Source of the DNA: JBGTFE01 sp049799955
GTDB taxonomy: Bacteria > Acidobacteriota > Blastocatellia > Pyrinomonadales > Pyrinomonadaceae
Assembly: GCA_049799955.1 (NCBI GenBank)
Contig: JBARIW010000016.1
Location: forward strand, 1 to 64,000
DNA: 64,000 nucleotides
Direction of reading: 5' to 3'
A program made the translations under genes and the position numbers. Positions 8,749 through 17,277 of the stretch are shown one piece after another. The stretch's first letter is position 1, and each line of letters begins with the position of its first letter. The notes beneath the pieces are model-generated. The model saw only the letters and a list, made by a program, of their open reading frames with translations. It did not search any database and was not told the origin of the DNA.

Positions 8749-8779
8749 ATTAATCAACCGGTCTTTTTTCATTAATTCG

Positions 8780-9301
8780 ATGGAAAAAACAATTCAAAAG
8801 CGCTCTTATCGTCGAAGCGAATCTGAAATCTGGCGAATGATTCGTCTTTATCACAGCGGTCTTTCAATGGAGCAGGTCGGTGAACAATTCGGCATTTCAA
8901 AACAAAGAGTGGAGCAGATTTTTAGAAAGCTGGGCGTTGAAACGCGCAGACACACAAAAACAGATAAATTTCTTGAAGGGCATAAAAAGAGAATAAAAAT
9001 CCTGCCGAAGGAATTGCTTGTTAAATATTATAAAGATGAGAAATTGCCAGTAGGTGAAATCATCAAATCATTAAAAACAAGCAGTTCCATGTTTTATAAA
9101 AGTTTGGAATTTCATAACATACCAAAGCGAATAACCGAAGGCACCCGGTATTCGAGCCTTACCGAAGATGTTTTGCGGCGATTGTATTTAGATGAAGATT
9201 TAAGCTCGACTGAGATTGCCACACGGCTGGATTATTCTTCTGTAACAATAAGAAAAAGGCTATCTGCTTACGGTATTCGTAAGGGCGACAGAATTAACTA
9301 A
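8780..9301 (+). CDS. HTH-array DNA-binding protein
   Basis: The 173-residue protein contains two or three successive helix-turn-helix units. Residues 20-52 (YHSGLSMEQVGEQFGISKQRVEQIFRKLG) are close to sigma-70 region 4 or winged HTHs, residues 75-105 are a second unit, and 130-165 a third (STEIATRLDYSSVTIRKRLSAYGI). It is basic and lacks catalytic motifs. A related gene follows six bases later, and two damaged relatives lie at 14955 and 21361. It may be a regulator or part of a mobile cassette. No good ribosome-binding site is seen before the ATG. Confidence 0.6.
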   Translation: MEKTIQKRSYRRSESEIWRMIRLYHSGLSMEQVGEQFGISKQRVEQIFRKLGVETRRHTKTDKFLEGHKKRIKILPKELLVKYYKDEKLPVGEIIKSLKTSSSMFYKSLEFHNIPKRITEGTRYSSLTEDVLRRLYLDEDLSSTEIATRLDYSSVTIRKRLSAYGIRKGDRIN

Positions 9302-9306
9302 TTTAA

Positions 9307-9789
9307 ATGACTGAACGTGATGCTCAAATTATAGAATTATTTAAAGCCGGGAAGACTATGCCTGAAATCGGCAAACAATTTGACCTGACTCGTCAGGGAG
9401 TTCGTTACATTCTTAATAACAATGGGCTTAGCGGTAAGCAGCGATTGCAGGAGCAAGAACCTGAAAGGCAAAAGAAATTGCTCGAACTTCTGGAAGAAAA
9501 TCCACGGATAACTCTTTCTAAACTGGAAATCGCTTTGGGCTGCGGCAGATATTTGATTAAGAAAGACTTTAAAAAACTTTCAATAAAGCGCGAAATTGAT
9601 GAATTACCTTCACTCGCCTGCCGAGAAGGGTGGAGGAACGGACGGGTAGAATTAACAAAGGAATTATTATTTCATCTGTATATTGAAGAGAAAAAAACTC
9701 GTAAGCAAATCATCGAAATTACGAAATACGGCAGCAGCACAATATCGGTATATTTGAGAAAATACGGAATCGAAAAGCAGAAAAAATAA
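9307..9789 (+). CDS. HTH-array DNA-binding protein
   Basis: A 160-residue relative of the preceding gene. The N-terminal HTH (FKAGKTMPEIGKQFDLTRQGVRYILNNNGL, residues 11-40) is followed by a central unit (SKLEIALGCGRYLIKKDF) and a C-terminal one (TRKQIIEITKYGSSTISVYLRKYGI). The six-base spacing suggests the two are co-transcribed and may act together. A strong hairpin terminator follows 25 bases after the stop. No family with known function is recognised. Confidence 0.6.
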   Translation: MTERDAQIIELFKAGKTMPEIGKQFDLTRQGVRYILNNNGLSGKQRLQEQEPERQKKLLELLEENPRITLSKLEIALGCGRYLIKKDFKKLSIKREIDELPSLACREGWRNGRVELTKELLFHLYIEEKKTRKQIIEITKYGSSTISVYLRKYGIEKQKK

Positions 9790-9814
9790 TTCGCTTACTT
9801 ATTTCCAAAAGAAA

Positions 9815-9859
9815 AAGAGGTGAAACCGTTTTACCGAACGAGTTTCACCTCTTATTTTT
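9815..9859. terminator. Bidirectional terminator
   Basis: The 12-bp perfect stem AAGAGGTGAAAC/GTTTCACCTCTT (9815-9826 with 9842-9853) is flanked by an A-rich left side and ATTTTTA on the right. It could therefore end transcription from both the HTH genes and the convergent endonuclease gene. Confidence 0.8.
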
Positions 9860-9992
9860 AAAAGAGAAGATAATTCAGTCGAATGAATCTCCCTTTATTT
9901 TTTTTAATGAAAAAGCATTTTACCCAGTTACATAAGTAAGTGCTCCATCAGAATATACCAAAGCCAACTGCAAACCACAATCGATAGCGAAT

Positions 9993-11810
9993 TTATTGCG
10001 AATCAACGCGCGTCTTTAATAGTGGTCGGATTGACGGGCGCACATTTGTGAAGAACTTAAAGCCCGTCAATTGCTCGACCCGTCTGACACTGACGCGGAA
10101 GTTCTGCCACGGCGTTGTTCTGATACCCTGAGTGTTCGGCATAATCACGGCAATCGTTCTGGTCATCTTATTAACCCGGTCAACGTCGTTGGCTCCGCTC
10201 GGCAGAACGATTATAACCTTCCACGTAACTGACGGAACAACGACATGACCGCTTGCGACTGTATTTGTTACACCGCCGTTTGAGCCTGTTCCGCCTTGTC
10301 CCGCTCCACCCGCAATTATATAAAGCTCATTACCCTGATTGACCAGTGTCCGGCAGTAGCTTTCCAGTTCTTCCCACGGACCCTGATTATTATCCGGCGC
10401 CTGCGGCATCATATTCGTCATAAAGAAAGTCGCCGAGTTATCGGGAACGCTTGCCGTGCGGTCGCCCGAAGGAGTGTGATGCCCTCGGTCAAAGCCCGAG
10501 CCTGAATAATCATTCTGCGTAACCTGATACCATCCGGCGGGAAGCGAAGGGTCAGCACGAAAATCATCCTGTCTGGGAGTTGTGCCGAGCCACGTCGTGT
10601 CGAGATGCCAGCTCACCCAGTTCGGAATGCCTCTGTCGCGGTGATAGCTCATAACATACTGCGCTTTTTCAAGCAGATAGTTTGTCGGATTATTAACATC
10701 GGTGGTCGCGTCCGAAGGATTTCCCATCGTCAGATGCACCGCGCCGCTGACAGGTGCGTTAACGGTAAGAAGAATCGTCGTCGTCGCCGTTCTGGTCTGC
10801 GCGTCCGTGATGGTCGAGACAAATCCGTAATTGCCGCCCGACGTGTTTGCCGCAACGGTCGCCTGAAATGAAAAGACGTTGTCTCCGGGTGTTACATCCC
10901 CGTTTGTTCCGTTATCGAAGAGTTGCTGAGTGGCGGAGCCGCCGATGGTCGATAAATTACTTGTAACGGTAATGCCCGTGCTTGCCGGACTCGACGCCGG
11001 AGTAACGGCAACCGTCAAAAGCGAATTTGCGCCTGCCGCAACCGTGCTCGGCGTTGCCAGACCGCTTCCCGAAAGCTGCGTGCCGCCGCCGCCGGTTCCG
11101 GTAATATTTATATCGTCGATGCCGACCATTTCATCATTGCCAACGGCATTGGCGGTGATAATTCTTATCTGGACAAGCGGCTGATTTTCGCAGGCGGCAG
11201 GAAGCGGTGCGCTGACCGGAGTAACCAGTGTCGCCGATGCGCCCGCTGACGCGTCAGCCACAAAACCGGCGGGAATATTCGTGTAGTTTCCTGTGTTTCC
11301 GACGCGGTATTGGAGCGCGAAGGCTTGAATTGCGTCATCGACGGCGTCGATGTCTCTGAGATTATAGGCGACGTTAATAGCGGTCGTTCCGCTTGTATTC
11401 AGGTTAATAACGATGTGCGGGGCGTCAGCCGTTCCCGAACCCTGCATCGCGACGACCGGGTCGGTAAGAGTGTCAAACTCGTATATTCCGCCGGAAAGCG
11501 CTGCCGTATCGGTCGCGTTGGCGTTAACATTAACCGGGCTGATCACGCCGTCCGCCAGAATGGTTTGCGGGTCAGTGCCGACACTACCGGTTAACGTATC
11601 GCCGCGATAGCCGATGATTCCCGGAACTCCGCTCCAGTCGTCCGTTACCGTAATCAGACTCGGATTACTCCAGTTCTGGGTAAAAGGAATAGTCTGCGGG
11701 TTACCGTTAAACGCGGCAAACTGCTTTCCCTGATATAAGCTCTGCGAAAATGAAATTGCTGTTAAACATAGCAGGCAAAACAGACTTCTCAAATATTTAT
11801 TTGACATCAT
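9993..11810 (-). CDS. Secreted DNA/RNA non-specific endonuclease
   Basis: The 605-residue protein has AAGGA before its ATG and a signal peptide (about 1-22). Residues 25-240 form a beta-rich module, 245-350 an Ig-like module (SSPASTGITVTSN...), and 355-600 the nuclease. The nuclease carries the DRGHH signature at about 441-445 (general-base His 444) and the TNMMPQAPDNNQ segment that supplies the Mg-binding Asn of the NUC1 (Serratia nuclease) family. It should degrade extracellular DNA and RNA for nutrient, biofilm or competitor functions. A paralogue with a different N-terminus is at 17278. No immunity gene is recognised, as expected for a nuclease active outside the cell. Confidence 0.85.
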   Translation of the reverse strand: MMSNKYLRSLFCLLCLTAISFSQSLYQGKQFAAFNGNPQTIPFTQNWSNPSLITVTDDWSGVPGIIGYRGDTLTGSVGTDPQTILADGVISPVNVNANATDTAALSGGIYEFDTLTDPVVAMQGSGTADAPHIVINLNTSGTTAINVAYNLRDIDAVDDAIQAFALQYRVGNTGNYTNIPAGFVADASAGASATLVTPVSAPLPAACENQPLVQIRIITANAVGNDEMVGIDDINITGTGGGGTQLSGSGLATPSTVAAGANSLLTVAVTPASSPASTGITVTSNLSTIGGSATQQLFDNGTNGDVTPGDNVFSFQATVAANTSGGNYGFVSTITDAQTRTATTTILLTVNAPVSGAVHLTMGNPSDATTDVNNPTNYLLEKAQYVMSYHRDRGIPNWVSWHLDTTWLGTTPRQDDFRADPSLPAGWYQVTQNDYSGSGFDRGHHTPSGDRTASVPDNSATFFMTNMMPQAPDNNQGPWEELESYCRTLVNQGNELYIIAGGAGQGGTGSNGGVTNTVASGHVVVPSVTWKVIIVLPSGANDVDRVNKMTRTIAVIMPNTQGIRTTPWQNFRVSVRRVEQLTGFKFFTNVRPSIRPLLKTRVDSQ

Positions 11811-12040
11811 TAAATCCTTCTATTAAAAAACTATTGAATCCTAATATAAAAAAACGGTATGGTTTTCGAGCATTCGAAATAAAATTTCCGGTATTTCCGT
11901 ATTAATTTAGTTTCAGATGCTCGAACAAAAGAAAACGTTTTAGAGAAAAATCAATATTAACAAAGGAAAGTTGATTTATAAAGGAACTTTGGTTGCTATG
12001 AAGGACAAAACATTTAGCCAAATTTTATATAAGCCTTCAT

Positions 12041-12322
12041 TTACTTAAAGAAAATAGAGGCAACAACGAAATCGTCCTTTAATATAATTTTAATTTCTTC
12101 CAGAATCCCAGAAATTTCATCTGGTGTAATTTGTTCCTCTTTACATAAACTCTTGACTTGCAAAAAACGTGGCTGTAAAAGCCATTTGGTTTCGGTGCTG
12201 AAAGACCAGCGCTCATTTCATCCGCCTACCAGTAGCTTTTTTAAGTTGTCACTGAAATCCGAGTCGAACACAATGTGATTAATCAGATTATCGCTTACGG
12301 GAAGAGAAACGATTAAATCATG
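12041..12322 (-). pseudogene. Remnant of an unknown gene with an in-frame TGA
   Basis: Reading leftward from 12322, the frame gives HDLIVSLPVSDNLINHIVFDSD...KKLLVGG, a TGA, then NERWSFSTETKWLLQPRFLQ...DDFVVASIFFK and a TAA at 12041-12043. Composition and length on both sides of the stop look protein-coding, and no start with a ribosome-binding site is seen. I do not recognise the family. The rest of 11811-12435 shows no gene; 11811-11900 is the AT-rich upstream region of the endonuclease gene. Confidence 0.45.
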
Positions 12323-12435
12323 TTGAGGACTTTATGAATGTGGGAGAAGAAATTGATAATTCTTGTCGTTGAACATAAAATCGGCAGCCAAAATAATATC
12401 TTCTGGCTGCCCTTAGCTTAGATAAATCTCATATC

Positions 12436-13509
12436 CTAATTAGAGTCTCGCTTTAATTTTACAGGAATCGTCTGAAGTTTATTATCAGCTACATAAATTT
12501 TAATTGTACGATTGTCATAGTTCGGCGCTACTATCGTAATCGCATAGGTAAATCCGATTTTAAGACCCACTTCGCAACTGCCATTCTTTTTCATGGTAAT
12601 TCTTAGTAATGTTACCGTCGGCTCGTTTGAGAGCGCGACATAACACTCGGTTTTATCTATTTCGGCTGGTTGGAGATTGGTCGCTTTGATTTGAGCAACC
12701 GCCGAAAATGGATCGTTCAGGTCAGGAAACATCGTGACATACGTGTAACCAGTTGAGTCCGGAGGCGTCGGGTCATTTTTAGAGGGTTGCTGTACGGGCT
12801 GTTGCCGGACATCTACCGGCTTCTCCGGTTTAACAGCTGTTGCTGGTAACTCCTCTACTTGGGACGGATTCGGTTTGTTATTTTCATTTGGATTATTGTC
12901 AACCGGATGCGTTGGTTCCACACCAATAATAACATCCGATGTATCGCGCGCTTTTTTTACTGCCGCCGGTTCCGGTTTCTTCGGTTCTTTTTCCTCAGGC
13001 GGTTCGGACAGTGATGAGGGCAAGCTTTCATCGTGATTCCACTCGACGGGGCGGACGAGCGTTTTCTCGGTGATGTCATTGGGAGGATTCGCCGTGGGAG
13101 GATTGTTCGAGCGTGTCGGCTGCCAGAGCATAAAAGCTCCGAATATAATCACTCCGCCAAACAGCATCGAGACGATAATGCCCGTCGCTCGCGCAATCGA
13201 AGGCGTTGAGTGCTCAACGACGCTGCGAACCAGCAAAGTTATTTCGATAATCAGAACGCGCAGTCCGGATGCTATTCCATCCCACCACGACATCGGTTTG
13301 AGTGCGGGTTGATATGAAATTGTCTTGTCCGGCAGTGCCGCGCGCAAAATCGGCAGGACGCTTTTTTCATAATTTTCAATGAGCCGCGCACATGGTCGGC
13401 ATCCGTTGCTATGGTCTATTATCTTATCGAACTCTTGGTCGGATAAGCCGTCAAAATAAGTAATCTCATCAAAATTAGTATTTAATTTCCGTTTGTAAAT
13501 ACAAGACAT
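12436..13509 (-). CDS. Zinc-finger anti-sigma factor, membrane-bound
   Basis: The 357-residue protein begins with a cytoplasmic region containing HSNGCRPC (about residues 33-40), the H-x3-C-x2-C core of ZAS-type anti-sigma factors. A transmembrane helix follows (about 105-130), then a long Pro/Glu/Lys-rich periplasmic linker and a C-terminal beta domain (about 250-357) resembling a PEGA or carboxypeptidase-like fold. It lies 12 bases downstream of an ECF sigma gene. It probably holds that sigma factor at the membrane and releases it when the periplasmic part senses a signal; the signal is unknown. Confidence 0.7.
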   Translation of the reverse strand: MSCIYKRKLNTNFDEITYFDGLSDQEFDKIIDHSNGCRPCARLIENYEKSVLPILRAALPDKTISYQPALKPMSWWDGIASGLRVLIIEITLLVRSVVEHSTPSIARATGIIVSMLFGGVIIFGAFMLWQPTRSNNPPTANPPNDITEKTLVRPVEWNHDESLPSSLSEPPEEKEPKKPEPAAVKKARDTSDVIIGVEPTHPVDNNPNENNKPNPSQVEELPATAVKPEKPVDVRQQPVQQPSKNDPTPPDSTGYTYVTMFPDLNDPFSAVAQIKATNLQPAEIDKTECYVALSNEPTVTLLRITMKKNGSCEVGLKIGFTYAITIVAPNYDNRTIKIYVADNKLQTIPVKLKRDSN

Positions 13510-13521
13510 CTTCTTTCTCCT

Positions 13522-14130
13522 CTAAAATTTATTAAAATTGCGCCTGATGTTTCGAGCTGCCCGACTAATCCACTGTCTTGAACATTCAGGGGTCACACCA
13601 AGAAAAAAAGCTATTTCCCGGTGGGTGAAATCATTGATAAAAAGTTCGAAAGCTGTGACCTGTGGCTTGGGGAGCGTGAGAACGTATTTGCGAATCGCGC
13701 GAAGTTTTTCCTTACGGTATAACTGGGACTCGATGGAATTCGTGAAGGGATAGTCATCGGCAAAACGTAGATCGATGATATCCGGCTGGTTGAACTCTTC
13801 GAGCGAAACGCTATTTCGTTCGCGGATATGCTTTAAAATGTCTTTAATGCAGTATCGGCGTTGAATTCTGAAGAGCCATCCGGCGGTATTCACAAAAGCG
13901 TTCTCTTTCTGCTCACGCCGGAATTTTTCGATTTCGATATAAACTGCTCCCCAAGTTAACTGTTGTACATCTTCCCCACAATCTTCCGGGTCAGGACAGT
14001 TCTTAAATTTTAGGTAATTAACGATCCGAGTTTGCAAATATGGTTCAAATCGCTCTTTTAAAAATTTAAATGCTGCTTCCGTGCCATCAAAAATGATTAG
14101 ATCAGTAAATTCTTTTCTTGATATTTCCAT
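13522..14130 (-). CDS. ECF-type RNA polymerase sigma factor
   Basis: The 202-residue product starts at ATG 14130; a GTG at 14145 is also possible, but GAGGTGAGG sits at a suitable distance from the ATG. Region 2 lies at about 20-95 (FLKERFEPYLQTRIVNYL...EDVQQLTW) and region 4 at about 145-200 (LPKPQVTAFELFI...THREIAFFLGVTPECSRQWISRA), with the usual HTH. With the anti-sigma gene it forms a two-gene operon. The upstream element at 14244-14273 and a similar one at 14634-14663 suggest autoregulation and a second target. Confidence 0.75.
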   Translation of the reverse strand: MEISRKEFTDLIIFDGTEAAFKFLKERFEPYLQTRIVNYLKFKNCPDPEDCGEDVQQLTWGAVYIEIEKFRREQKENAFVNTAGWLFRIQRRYCIKDILKHIRERNSVSLEEFNQPDIIDLRFADDYPFTNSIESQLYRKEKLRAIRKYVLTLPKPQVTAFELFINDFTHREIAFFLGVTPECSRQWISRAARNIRRNFNKF

Positions 14131-14243
14131 TTGGCTCAACCTCACCTCAAGACAGCTAAAACTGGCTTCAACTTCTGACCAACAGCCTTTACCTTATCGA
14201 ATCTTCCTTTAAGATGAAGGCTGAAAACCGCCTTTCATTTATA

Positions 14244-14273
14244 TAGTTACGGCGGCGACCAAAAGTGTGACAA
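14244..14273 (-). promoter_or_regulatory. Putative ECF-dependent promoter of the sigma operon
   Basis: On the minus strand TTGTCAC is followed, with 30 bp overall length, by GTAACTA. The same layout, TTGTCAC to GTCACTA, occurs at 14634-14663 before a neighbouring small gene. TGTCAC is a typical ECF -35 sequence. The -10 assignment is inference. Confidence 0.45.
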
Positions 14274-14362
14274 GAAATTTTTAATTTATGGAAAAAATAT
14301 TGTCATAGGTTTTGATGCGGCAAAATCTGATATTGCCGCATCAAACGCCGACACTTGGAAAT

Positions 14363-14575
14363 TCACATGAATTTTGTCGAGATATAAGCCGAAAGGTCAT
14401 GAATTAAGAGTATGCTGACGGCAGCTTTGATGAAAATGTAATCTGCCAGCGAGAGCCATCTCTCAATTCTTATTCTCCAATCCTGTTTTTTTTTAGTCGA
14501 GCGGACTGCTTTTTTGGTCGAGCGCGTTTTACGCGTCTGAACAGTTTTTTTGTCTTTTCTTGTTGTTTGTTTCAT
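14363..14575 (-). CDS. Small basic membrane protein
   Basis: The 70-residue product has GTGAGG five bases before ATG. Residues 1-35 are extremely Lys/Arg/Thr-rich (KKTVQTRKTRSTKKAVRSTK), and the C-terminal half has one hydrophobic segment (YIFIKAAVSILLIHDLSAYI). It could be a DNA- or RNA-binding or membrane-associated peptide. An ECF-like promoter at 14634-14663 matches the one ahead of the adjacent sigma factor, so it may belong to that regulon. No family is recognised. Confidence 0.5.
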   Translation of the reverse strand: MKQTTRKDKKTVQTRKTRSTKKAVRSTKKKQDWRIRIERWLSLADYIFIKAAVSILLIHDLSAYISTKFM

Positions 14576-14633
14576 ATTTGCCTCACTTACCTGTTTTCAC
14601 AGGTCAGAAGAATTATTTATCCTTCCATTCAAT

Positions 14634-14663
14634 TAGTGACATCGACGGCATATTTCGTGACAA
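14634..14663 (-). promoter_or_regulatory. Putative ECF-dependent promoter of the small basic gene
   Basis: Minus-strand TTGTCAC then GTCACTA, 30 bp end to end, the same spacing as at 14244-14273. Both are followed at a similar distance by ATGAAAGG/ATGGAAGG. Confidence 0.4.
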
Positions 14664-14704
14664 ATGTTTTTATTAATTCGGTGCGGGTCGAATATTAAGA
14701 GGGA

Positions 14705-14838
14705 CTTTGCACCAAAACTTTAGAAGAACTGAATAACCGTCTGTAAAAGTTTGATAAAATGAATAATGTTCGGAATTTCACTTGTAAATCATTCTAAAAC
14801 CTAACATTATTCATCACTCAAAAAGTTTTGGTGCAAAG
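14705..14838. repeat. 134-bp element with 17-bp terminal inverted repeats
   Basis: The ends CTTTGCACCAAAACTTT (14705-14721) and AAAGTTTTGGTGCAAAG (14822-14838) are perfect complements. An inner pair, ATGAATAATGTT (14759-14770) and AACATTATTCAT (14803-14814), is also perfect. The interior has no coding potential. It may be a MITE-like element or a large hairpin. A truncated gene copy follows three bases later. Confidence 0.65.
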
Positions 14839-14840
14839 CC

Positions 14841-14890
14841 GGAGAAGTTTATGAAATACTATAAAACTGTCCTGACTGTTTCTGTGTTGA
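14841..14890 (+). pseudogene. Truncated copy of the 5' end of the zinc-ribbon gene (7580)
   Basis: GGAGAAGTTTATGAAATAC and the following 30 bases closely match 7570-7620, including the ribosome-binding site, start codon and the ACTGTCCT.ACTGTTTCTG block that encodes the first CPNC pair. One A is lost from an A5 run, so the frame breaks at codon 6. Similarity stops near 14890. It records a duplication of this locus. Confidence 0.6.
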
Positions 14891-14954
14891 AAATTTATGT
14901 AAAAGATAAAACTCCTTGTAATAAAAGTCAGATAGGCGGTTTGGGATTGATTGT

Positions 14955-15550
14955 ATGGATAACTCAAAAACTGTTAAAAAGCATAACAAATGGGATAAAT
15001 CGAAAATTAAGCCATTGACCGAGCTTTATGAATCAGGTAAGACCTTGCAGGAAGTTGGAGACATCCATAATTTGTCTAGGGAAAGAGTTCGCCAGTTATT
15101 TAAGTCTATTGATTATAAACCTCGTCCTCAAACTGTTTCCGAACTACATAGAGAGGCTCTCTGCAAAGCAGGAAAAGCAAGAAGGAGTGTTTTACCAAAA
15201 CAGGAACTGGAGCGAATGTATGTTACAGGAAAAAATGACGATGAAAAATATATCGGAGCATTTTAATTGCAGTTTAGGTAATGTTCATTGTAATTTGATT
15301 CGTTTTGGTATTCCGCGTCGCTCAAGAGAAGATGTTAGAAAATTGTTCTTGGGCGTGAATTACGATTTATCAAAATAAAAGCTTTATCAATTTACATTGT
15401 AGAAAACAAAACCCAGCCGCAGATTGCAGAACTGGTCGGGTGTTCAAAACCAACTGTTGCTAAACTTGTCAAAAAATACGATTTTCTGAAAGTTAGAGGT
15501 GAGAATTATAAAAGGCGATACGGCAGACACAGGAAAGATTTAGAATGTTG
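14955..15550 (+). pseudogene. HTH-array protein, frameshifted
   Basis: The first frame (14955-15266) encodes an HTH (ELYESGKTLQEVGDIHNLSRERVRQLFKS) related to the proteins at 8780 and 9307. The similarity then moves to the next frame (TMKNISEHFNCSLGNVHCNL...FGIPRRSRE) and back (TQPQIAELVGCSKPTVAKLV...YGRHRKDLEC, stop 15548-15550). The first break lies by the A6 tract 15230-15235, the second near 15370. Restored, it would be about 198 residues with three HTH units. It is decayed or the sequence has indel errors. A 53-bp repeat follows 16 bases later. Confidence 0.6.
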
Positions 15551-15565
15551 ATAGCAGCTATCAGA

Positions 15566-15618
15566 TTTGAAAACGTCCGAAACTGAACTCTTTACACAAT
15601 GGTCATTTTGTAATGAGT
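15566..15618 (+). repeat. 53-bp repeat after an HTH-array gene, copy 1
   Basis: TTTGAAAACGTCCGAAACTG and the next 11 bases are identical to the minus strand of 21329-21381; the remaining 22 differ at a few positions. Both copies lie at the 3' end of an HTH-array gene. The distal part can form a CTCTTTACA hairpin, perfect in copy 2 and imperfect here. Confidence 0.65.
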
Positions 15619-15832
15619 CTGATTTTCTGAGTTAGAGTGTATTAGTAGTCTAAAGACGTATGAGAATTATAATTTGAGACATAAAAAGAGCCTTTTATGG
15701 ATTCGCTTCGAGACAACCCTGATGACTCACGATTCGAGGAAATGATGAATCTGCCAGAATGAATTCTGTCGTGATTTTGTAAAACGTTCGAAATGATAAA
15801 AAATTCGGTGCGGTAATATTTAAGCCATATTC
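15619..15832 (+). other. Intergenic region with a possible 21-codon remnant
   Basis: At 15697-15762 the frame MDSLRDNPDDSRFEEMMNLPE* resembles the C-terminal tail (LxxLRxDPRFxxLLxxMxLP) common at the end of acidobacterial TPR-containing kinases and regulators. It is probably a remnant, but the match is short. No other gene, terminator or repeat is seen. Confidence 0.3.
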
Positions 15833-17206
15833 CTAACTGGGCTTGTTTACGCTATCAGATGCCGAATCGGCGTTCGTATCATTTTTTGCGGAAGCGGGCT
15901 GACCTAAATACAGTGTAGCAGCCCACTGTCGCCTGCTCAGTCGCAAGAGATAAAATGCCGCAAGATATATCAAGACTGTTCGCAAAAAGAAAAGCGCAAA
16001 GGTTCCTCTGTTTTCAATAGAGCCGATAACGAAGAGCCCCGAAATAAACAGGAGCAGCGAAACAAGCACTGTAATTACCGTAGCGCCGAAGAATTCTTCG
16101 CGAGGCAGGTGGGAGATTGCTTCACTATATAAAGCGAGGCGTCTGCCGCGGCTAGCAAGCAGTAGGTTGGAATCGGGTCCAAATAAAAATTCGCAGACAC
16201 AGGCAATTAAAAAAATAATTATGGGAAGATACCAAAATATCGATTGCGAATCAGAGTATACCGGACTAAAAGGTAATAAATAGCAAACAATACAAATTAC
16301 AGGCGTCAGCCAGCTATCGCCTCTTCGATTGATGCTCAGGTCCATACAAATTAAGTTTTGCTCAAATAAAGGGAAAATATACTTGACCGCCAGGAGCCCG
16401 ACAGCCACGCTGATGGTTTTGTCCGGAATGTAGCGAATAGTAAATACTGCCCATCGTAGTAATTCTGTCAGGACGGAAGCACCCAGCTTGGATTCCCCTG
16501 CCGAGGTAGTGTTTTGAATACTGGTCTTTAGATTCTCAAAATAACTTTGTACCGCTGCCCCAAATCCGGAATTGTTGGCAAAGCCTAAGCCACCATGCGG
16601 GTCTGCCACAGCTGAAACTATAGAACCCGCTACTGCCATAACCGACGCGCCAAGCACTCCGAATAATAACAGATACCAAAGATGGGATTTAATTTGAGTC
16701 AGAATGCTGGCAGAAGATGCTCCCTTAACATACAGACGAAATTTATTTGAACGCGCTATTAATCCCCAGAATATGCCTCCCGCAATATTAACGAGCATCC
16801 AAGGTTTGAGGACGACATCAGCGTCGGCGGGATAGAATATTGTGTTGATGGCGGCAGTCAAAATACCGGTGACAGCGCCCCACCAGGGACCGAGAAGAAA
16901 AGCCGTCATCGCCGTCCCTGTCATATCCAGATATAAAATGTCTCGATTTTCATTAGATGTGAGTCCCCATCCAATGATGTTCAAAAGAAGACTGATTAAA
17001 ATAATAGGCGCTATTTCATAACGTATGCTGTAAGAGATAGCTAGAATTCGATTGCTTTCCCATCGAGGTTTTAGAGCGTGAAGAGCTTTAATGGTCCGTT
17101 TCCAGAAACCGGATTTCGGTAAATAGTGACCAATAATTAAAGCATAGGCGATAATAGCCAGAACACCTCCTATTGCCTGAAGGAGTTTGTAAGTTTGTTC
17201 CTGCAT
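15833..17206 (-). CDS. Polytopic membrane protein with ECF-transporter S-like region
   Basis: The 457-residue protein has about ten hydrophobic segments. Residues 65-160 read like a substrate-binding S component of energy-coupling factor transporters: an LDMTGTAMTAFLLGPWWGA segment, then GILTAAINTIFYP and a GGIFWGLIAR helix. The second half has four more helices and a soluble C-terminal tail rich in Asn/Asp/Ser. No T component or ATPase gene is nearby, so if it transports something it would use a shared module. There is no clear ribosome-binding site. The substrate is unknown; ECF similarity is by pattern only. Confidence 0.5.
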   Translation of the reverse strand: MQEQTYKLLQAIGGVLAIIAYALIIGHYLPKSGFWKRTIKALHALKPRWESNRILAISYSIRYEIAPIILISLLLNIIGWGLTSNENRDILYLDMTGTAMTAFLLGPWWGAVTGILTAAINTIFYPADADVVLKPWMLVNIAGGIFWGLIARSNKFRLYVKGASSASILTQIKSHLWYLLLFGVLGASVMAVAGSIVSAVADPHGGLGFANNSGFGAAVQSYFENLKTSIQNTTSAGESKLGASVLTELLRWAVFTIRYIPDKTISVAVGLLAVKYIFPLFEQNLICMDLSINRRGDSWLTPVICIVCYLLPFSPVYSDSQSIFWYLPIIIFLIACVCEFLFGPDSNLLLASRGRRLALYSEAISHLPREEFFGATVITVLVSLLLFISGLFVIGSIENRGTFALFFLRTVLIYLAAFYLLRLSRRQWAATLYLGQPASAKNDTNADSASDSVNKPS

Positions 17207-17277
17207 ATTTGACTAAATTGACGTAGAGGCGGTTATCCAATCTAACAGATTAAAAAACCGAATTCGAACTTATTTTT

